From: Bordetella sp. BOR01
Lineage (GTDB): Bacteria > Pseudomonadota > Gammaproteobacteria > Burkholderiales > Burkholderiaceae_B
Direction: 5' to 3'
Length of the DNA: 64,000 bases
Assembly (NCBI RefSeq): GCF_019218885.1
Contig: NZ_JAHUWT010000003.1
Span: 558,001 to 622,000, forward strand
In this document: in pieces, positions 60,205-64,000 of the stretch
Layout: each line of letters starts with the position of its first letter
Position numbering within the stretch: position 1 is the stretch's first letter
The notes under the pieces: model-generated
The model's database searches: none
Told to the model about the DNA's origin: nothing
Seen by the model: the letters and a program-made list of their open reading frames with translations, nothing else
Program-made: the position numbers and the translations under genes

Positions 60205-60912
60205 TTATTGCTTCTTGGTCGCTTCGTAGCGGGCCTTGTTCTCGGCGTTGGGCGGATACAGCCCGGGCAGGCTCGCACCGCCCTGCACTTCGTCCATGAT
60301 CCAGCCTTCCAGCCGCTCTTGCTCGACCGCCAGGCCGACCACATCGTCCAGCAGCGCGGCCGGGATCACCACGGCGCCGTCCTGGTCGGCCACGATGACG
60401 TCATCCGGAAATACCGCCACGCCGCCGCATCCGACGGGCTGCTGCCAATCGACGAAGGTCAGTCCCGCCACCGAAGGCGGGGCGGCGGCGCCGCTGGCCC
60501 AGATCGGCAAGCCGGTGGACAGCACGCCAGCCAGGTCGCGCACCGCGCCATCGCTGACCAATGCCGCCACGCCGCGCTTGGCCATGCGGGCGCACAAGAT
60601 GTCGCCCCAGAACCCGGCGTCTTTGACGCCGTTGGCGTCGACCACGGCAATGCAGCCCCCGGGCATCTGCTCGATGGCCGCACGGGTCGATTTCGGCGAA
60701 CTCCAGGATTCCGGCGTGGCCAGGTCTTCGCGGGCCGGGATGAAGCGCACCGTGAAGGCGCGGCCCACGATGCGCTGCTTGCCCGGTGTCAGCGGAAAGG
60801 CGCCGCGTATCCAGACGTTGCGCAGCCCTTTCTTGAGCAGGGTGGTGGTCAGGGTGGCGGTCGTGATGCCAGCCAGCGCCTGGAAAGCAGACGCGTCTTG
60901 CGGGGTAGTCAT
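60205..60912 (-). CDS. RraA-like protein (4-hydroxy-4-methyl-2-oxoglutarate aldolase fold)
   Basis: A 235-residue RraA/HMG-aldolase-like protein. GGCIAVVDANGVKDAGFWGDILCARMAKRGVAALVSDGAVRD includes the family stretch GDILCARM...GVAALVSDGAVRD, and PDDVIVADQDGAVVIPAA is the late conserved block. Such proteins are either aldolases for oxaloacetate-like compounds or RNase E regulators; a longer N-terminal part and genomic setting favour an aldolase. GGAG is nine bases before the ATG. It is convergent with the DHDPS-family gene. Confidence 0.87.
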   Translation of the reverse strand: MTTPQDASAFQALAGITTATLTTTLLKKGLRNVWIRGAFPLTPGKQRIVGRAFTVRFIPAREDLATPESWSSPKSTRAAIEQMPGGCIAVVDANGVKDAGFWGDILCARMAKRGVAALVSDGAVRDLAGVLSTGLPIWASGAAAPPSVAGLTFVDWQQPVGCGGVAVFPDDVIVADQDGAVVIPAALLDDVVGLAVEQERLEGWIMDEVQGGASLPGLYPPNAENKARYEATKKQ

Positions 60913-60957
60913 GTGCGGTCTCCGTCAGGGCAATGAACTGTCCAATACCTAACCATA

Positions 60958-61086
60958 CTAGAACTGCCCTTCGGTGAGCTCGTAGCTGACACTGAAGAAA
61001 CGCGAATCCAGCCAGTTGGTTGTGAACTGCACAGGGCTTCCCTCACTTGAAAATACGTACTGCAGCGGGACCAGCCAACGCCCAGC
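60958..61086 (-). pseudogene. Remnant of a GntR/UTRA-type regulator (C-terminal end only)
   Basis: Forty-two codons stay open directly after the YjbQ stop and end with TAG at 60958. The translation, with YVFSSEGSPVQFTTNWLDSR and a late SVSYELTEGQF, looks like the last two strands of a UTRA domain, comparable to the end of the intact GntR protein at 9781-10563. No start codon or N-terminal part is present upstream, because that place is taken by yjbQ in the same frame. It is best read as the leftover of a deleted regulator gene. Confidence 0.55.
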
Positions 61087-61506
61087 CTATTCCCCCTGCA
61101 AGGTCACCACCACGCTGCGCGCGCCGCCCTGGTTGCGATGTTCACACAGGTATATGCCCTGCCATGTGCCCAGGCACAGGCCGCCATCGGCCACGGGGAT
61201 GCTGAGACTGGCCCCGAGAATGCTGGACTTCAGGTGCGCGGGCAGGTCGTCGGTGCCTTCGTAGGTATGCTCGTAATAGGGCTCGTTCTCGCGCACCGCA
61301 TGATTGAAATAACGCTCGAAGTCGGCCCGCACCGTGGGGTCGGCATTCTCGTTCAGGGTCAGCGACGCCGAGGTGTGCTGGATGAACAGGTGCATCAGCC
61401 CGACCTTGATGCGCCGAAGTTCGGGCACCTGGTTGAGGATTTCATCCGTGACCAGATGGAAGCCGCGTTTGCGGGCGGCCAGCGTAAGCGATTTCTGAAT
61501 CCACAT
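61087..61506 (-). CDS. yjbQ: YjbQ/UPF0047 family protein
   Basis: A 139-residue conserved protein. [29 protein letters not shown], written in part as [45 protein letters not shown] and [14 protein letters not shown] are signatures of UPF0047, which has a thiamin-phosphate-synthase-like activity in some members. The ATG at 61506 gives the standard MWIQKSLTL start; 61521 is an alternative. It is divergent from the antitoxin gene, sharing an 88-base gap. Confidence 0.92.
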   Translation of the reverse strand: MWIQKSLTLAARKRGFHLVTDEILNQVPELRRIKVGLMHLFIQHTSASLTLNENADPTVRADFERYFNHAVRENEPYYEHTYEGTDDLPAHLKSSILGASLSIPVADGGLCLGTWQGIYLCEHRNQGGARSVVVTLQGE

Positions 61507-61556
61507 ATTGCCTGCTCGCAAGTCCGCACGCGCCCAGGGCCAGGCCGAGTGCTGGA

Positions 61557-61602
61557 TTGTTGAATTTGCACATTTGGCCTATTATATGTTCATTATGAAC
61601 AT
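61557..61602 (+). promoter_or_regulatory. Promoter and palindromic operator of the Xre-RES pair
   Basis: TTGTTG (61557-61562) and TATTAT (61580-61585) are 17 bases apart. ATGTTCATTATGAACAT (61586-61602) is a perfect 17-base palindrome at the expected start site, so the antitoxin probably represses its own promoter. No Shine-Dalgarno sequence precedes any of the nearby ATGs, so the message may be leaderless. Confidence 0.65.
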
Positions 61603-61981
61603 CAACTCCATGGCCGCGCTGCGTCGCACCAAACCGTCTCCCGATGCCGTCCTGGCCAAGGCGGTGTTGCGCGCGGCCGATCAACTGGGGCTGCGGCAGG
61701 CCGACCTGGCCGCCGTCCTGGGCATACACCGTACGGCGGTCAGCCGCCTGAAGCAGAACCTGTCGCTCGACCCCGCTTCCAAGCAGGGGGAACTGGCCCT
61801 GCTGCTGGTGCGCATCGCGCGCGCCCTGTACGCCCTGACGGGCGGCGACGAAGACTGGATACGCCATTTCATGCACACGCCCAACACGGTCACGGGCGGC
61901 GTGCCGGCGCGGCAAATCGAAAGCATCCAGGGCCTGATGACTGTGCTGCGGTTTACCGATGCCATCCGGGGCAAGATCTGA
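61595..61981 (+). CDS. Xre/MbcA/ParS-type antitoxin of a RES toxin-antitoxin pair
   Basis: A protein of about 128 residues. The N-terminal part holds a helix-turn-helix (LGLRQADLAAVLGIHRTAVSRL) as in Xre, and the C-terminal part is the toxin-binding domain of this antitoxin family (ALLLVRIARALYALTGGDEDWIRHFMHTPN, ending DAIRGKI). Start is uncertain: ATGs at 61586, 61595 and 61610 all lack a ribosome site. It ends TGATG with the toxin start overlapping by one base, so the two are coupled. Confidence 0.85.
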   Translation: MNINSMAALRRTKPSPDAVLAKAVLRAADQLGLRQADLAAVLGIHRTAVSRLKQNLSLDPASKQGELALLLVRIARALYALTGGDEDWIRHFMHTPNTVTGGVPARQIESIQGLMTVLRFTDAIRGKI

Positions 61982-62727
61982 TGATCTGGCAAGCCTGTGA
62001 TGGGCCGCGGCACATCGGCCCTATCGGCGGCACCCTGTACCGGCTGGTCGAAAGCCAGGAACAGATCGCCACCCTGGGCTATGTGGATACGCTGGAAGAA
62101 CAGGCCATCCTGGAATCCCTGATCGACGCCGTCAAGCCGCCCTACCCGGAAAACTCGGCAGGCTTGCACTATCTGCTGAGCACGCCCTTCCGGTATCCGC
62201 CGCTGCCATGGGGCTCGCGCTTCGGGCGTACGCATGAGCCCGGCATTTTCTATGGCGGATGCAGCATCGGCACGACGCTGGCGGAATCGGCCTATTACCG
62301 CTTCGTCTTCTGGCGCTCGATGGATGCGCCGCCGCCCAAGGCGCAGATCCGCAGTCAGCACACCTTGTTCTCAGTGGGATACAAAGCTTCCCAAGGCGTG
62401 CGGCTGCAAGCAGCCCCGTTCGACGCCTACCGGGCAGAGCTCGCGCATCCCGCCCGCTACCAGGCGGCCCAGCAATTGGGCACGGCCATGCGTGCAGCGG
62501 GCGTGCAGGCTTTCGAATACCCGTCCGCGCGCGACCCTGAAGGGGGCTGCTGCGTCGCATTGTTCACCCTGCACGCGCTGGCGCAGAAGCGCCCGCGCCA
62601 CATGAGCCCGTGGCTGTGCCAGGCCAGTGGCGACACCGTCGCCTTCAAGCAGGCCGGCGGCGACGAGGTCGCCACGTACCCGCTCTCATGCTTTCTGCAT
62701 GAAGGCAGGCTGCCGATTCCGGCCTGA
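61981..62727 (+). CDS. RES-domain toxin
   Basis: A 248-residue RES-domain protein, in this family an NAD+-degrading toxin. The name residues can be placed: Arg in SRFGRTHEPGIFYGG, Glu in TLAESAYYRF, and Ser in EYPSARDPEGG. Length is at the long end for RES proteins. It starts on the last base of the antitoxin stop. Its stop is directly followed by the convergent Ldh-family gene. Confidence 0.87.
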   Translation: MIWQACDGPRHIGPIGGTLYRLVESQEQIATLGYVDTLEEQAILESLIDAVKPPYPENSAGLHYLLSTPFRYPPLPWGSRFGRTHEPGIFYGGCSIGTTLAESAYYRFVFWRSMDAPPPKAQIRSQHTLFSVGYKASQGVRLQAAPFDAYRAELAHPARYQAAQQLGTAMRAAGVQAFEYPSARDPEGGCCVALFTLHALAQKRPRHMSPWLCQASGDTVAFKQAGGDEVATYPLSCFLHEGRLPIPA

Positions 62728-63732
62728 CTACCCACGGCAGCGTGCAGCCAACGCTTGCAGCGCCTCATGGATGTCGGCGTCGATCTCGATGCCGTCGCGC
62801 TGGTTGGCCCGGCGCCGCGCGAATGCATGTTCAGACGGAATACGGATCTCATGCACGCCCGGCTGGCGCGCGGTGCCCTTGACGCGTGCCAAGTTGGCCG
62901 ACAAATCGGCCCGATAGCGCTCCAGCGGCATCATCAAGTCGGGCCGCATGGCCAAAAGCAGGTAGCCCGCCCCTTCGGCGCCGAAGCCCGAACCGGCAAA
63001 GACCCCCAGGGCCTGCATGGCCAACGCCAGCGCAAACCCCTTGTAGCCGCCGAATGGCAATGCAGCGCCCTGGCTGGCCGCCACCGGATCGCGAGTAGGC
63101 TGGCCCTGCGCATCGATGGCCACGCCTTCGGGCAGCAGTTCGCCACGCCGCGCCCGCAAGGCCAGGTCGGTGAACATCAGGGCCGACGTGCCCATGTCGA
63201 TGACCAAGGGATCGGCCAGCGTGGGGAATCCGAACGCAATGGGGTTGGTGCCCAGCGCCGCCTGCGCCCCGCCAGGCGGCGCTACCTGCGGCCGCGAGCT
63301 GATGGTGTGCAGGCCGATCAGGCCGGCCTGCGCGATCTGTTCGACATAATAGGCACTGCGGCCGCTCATCCAGCTGTTGTAGACCCCCGCCACGGCAAAG
63401 CCGTGCTCCTGCGCCTTGGCGATGACACGCTCGGTGGCGTCTTGCACGGCAAGCATCCCGTTGTGGCCGGCGGCGTCCAGCATCAGCGACAGCGGGGTTT
63501 CATGCGCCACGCGCATGGGACCGGCAGGCTGGCGCTTGTCGCGATATTCGGCCAGGTTCAGTATCTTGGGCAGCCCGGAATATTCATAGCCGCACAAGGC
63601 CGCATCCAGCATGTGGCTGGCCAGTACGCCTGCCTGCGCGGGGCTGTAGCCGATGCCGCGCAACGCGCGCACCGACAGGTCGCGCGCCTGGCCGGCCGTC
63701 AGGCGGCGGCGCTGCACGTCAGGCGCCTGCAT
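62728..63732 (-). CDS. Ldh family oxidoreductase (malate/L-lactate dehydrogenase, YlbC/DpkA type)
   Basis: A 334-residue NAD(P)-dependent oxidoreductase of the type 2 malate/lactate dehydrogenase fold. GYEYSGLPKILNLAEY, the VAGVYNSWMSGRSAYYVEQIA block, NPIAFGFPTLADPLVIDMGTSA and ALPFGGYKGFALALAMQALG are present; the family HSHG motif near the N-terminus is replaced by GYEYSGL. Related members reduce 2-oxoacids or cyclic imino acids. The ATG at 63732 gives the family N-terminus and overlaps the amidohydrolase end by 14 bases. Confidence 0.9.
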   Translation of the reverse strand: MQAPDVQRRRLTAGQARDLSVRALRGIGYSPAQAGVLASHMLDAALCGYEYSGLPKILNLAEYRDKRQPAGPMRVAHETPLSLMLDAAGHNGMLAVQDATERVIAKAQEHGFAVAGVYNSWMSGRSAYYVEQIAQAGLIGLHTISSRPQVAPPGGAQAALGTNPIAFGFPTLADPLVIDMGTSALMFTDLALRARRGELLPEGVAIDAQGQPTRDPVAASQGAALPFGGYKGFALALAMQALGVFAGSGFGAEGAGYLLLAMRPDLMMPLERYRADLSANLARVKGTARQPGVHEIRIPSEHAFARRRANQRDGIEIDADIHEALQALAARCRG

Positions 63733-64000
63733 GGCTGCCTTCCTGTGCGTCGAAACCGAACCAGCGGCATGGGGTGTCCCACAACACGCGCTGCCGATCG
63801 GCCGGGTCGGGCAGCCAGCGTTCCAGCAGTTGGTACACCGGCCCGTAGTCCATGCGACGCGGTACACGCACGAAAGGCCAGTCCGAACCCCATACGCAGT
63901 TGTCCAGCGTGAAGGCCTCGACCAGCGCCCGCACATACTCGTCGCAATCGGCGTACGGCCACGGCTGGCGCGACGACCGGAATGCCCCCGACAGCTTGAC
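63719..64000 (-). CDS. Amidohydrolase family 2 protein (partial, N-terminus outside window)
   Basis: Ninety-three residues at the end of a metal-dependent TIM-barrel hydrolase. VKLSGAFRSS, VWGSDWPF (late metal Asp) and a C-terminal VLWDTPCRWFGF match the 2-pyrone-4,6-dicarboxylate-lactonase-like group. It overlaps the Ldh-family gene by 14 bases, so the two are cotranscribed. The start lies beyond the right edge. Confidence 0.85.
   Translation of the reverse strand, partial: VKLSGAFRSSRQPWPYADCDEYVRALVEAFTLDNCVWGSDWPFVRVPRRMDYGPVYQLLERWLPDPADRQRVLWDTPCRWFGFDAQEGSHAGA

Noticed and set aside
1-64000. CRISPR arrays, tRNA genes, insertion sequences, prophage or integrase genes
   Set aside because: No spaced direct repeats, cloverleaf sequence, transposase motif or phage gene was recognised on either strand.

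Overview
The window looks like the chromosome of a high-GC betaproteobacterium of the Alcaligenaceae (Bordetella/Achromobacter type). The grounds are the base composition, six separate Bug-type (TctC-like) periplasmic receptors without any TctA/TctB membrane genes, many CaiB-type CoA-transferases and CitE-like lyases, and a repeated AGGTGCCTGGCACCT stem-loop behind two genes. No tRNA, rRNA, insertion sequence, phage gene or CRISPR array was seen. Nearly all of it is catabolic and transport DNA, packed in long one-way operons.

Region 1 (1-12.8 kb): an operon read leftward from 9583 holds a CitE-like lyase, a CoA-transferase, a complete branched-chain-amino-acid-type ABC importer (livH, livM, livG, livK, livF), two more CitE-like lyases and a DehI-like dehalogenase cut by the window edge. 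A GntR/UTRA regulator (9781-10563) lies divergently, and a second leftward operon (CoA-transferase plus an HMG-CoA-lyase-like protein) starts at 12776. Both operons have a TTGAC(A/G)-17-TA(T/A)TGT promoter with the same TGTACGTACA palindrome over the -10 box at identical spacing, so they probably form one regulon.

Region 2 (12.9-15.2 kb): a Fic protein with a C-terminal DNA-binding domain, whose apparently leaderless promoter is covered by repeats, and a DUF1615 lipoprotein.

Region 3 (15.3-40.4 kb): about 20 genes read leftward from 39274 to 15309 with almost no gaps. They encode an aldehyde dehydrogenase, ThDP enzyme, CoA-transferase, two Bug receptors, two thiolase-like proteins, a DUF35 OB-fold protein, two SDRs, an ADP-forming acyl-CoA synthetase, an Old Yellow Enzyme, a KstD/FrdA-like flavoprotein, and a second ABC importer in which LivM, LivG and LivF are one 845-residue chain. 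Sugar-epimerase-like proteins and a cupin end the run. A LysR regulator is divergent at its head. The set suggests uptake and CoA-dependent breakdown of an organic acid or ring compound; the substrate cannot be read from sequence.

Region 4 (40.4-53.4 kb): a LacI-family regulator (44803) sits between two leftward operons, one with an acyl-CoA ligase, SDR, Bug receptor and citryl-CoA-lyase-like enzyme, the other with a Bug receptor, cyclase, SDR, second Bug receptor and quinone oxidoreductase. Both operon promoters have an ATGAA-N-CG-N-TTCAT operator between -35 and -10 with the same 18-bp spacer. An amidase/Bug pair follows.

Region 5 (53.7-64 kb): a three-subunit membrane/periplasmic gluconate-2-dehydrogenase-type operon (subunit 3, GMC flavoprotein, triheme cytochrome c), an AGCS alanine/sodium symporter, a DHDPS-family lyase/aldolase, an RraA-like protein, YjbQ, a fragment of a lost GntR/UTRA regulator, a Xre-RES toxin-antitoxin pair, an Ldh-family oxidoreductase and an amidohydrolase cut by the right edge.
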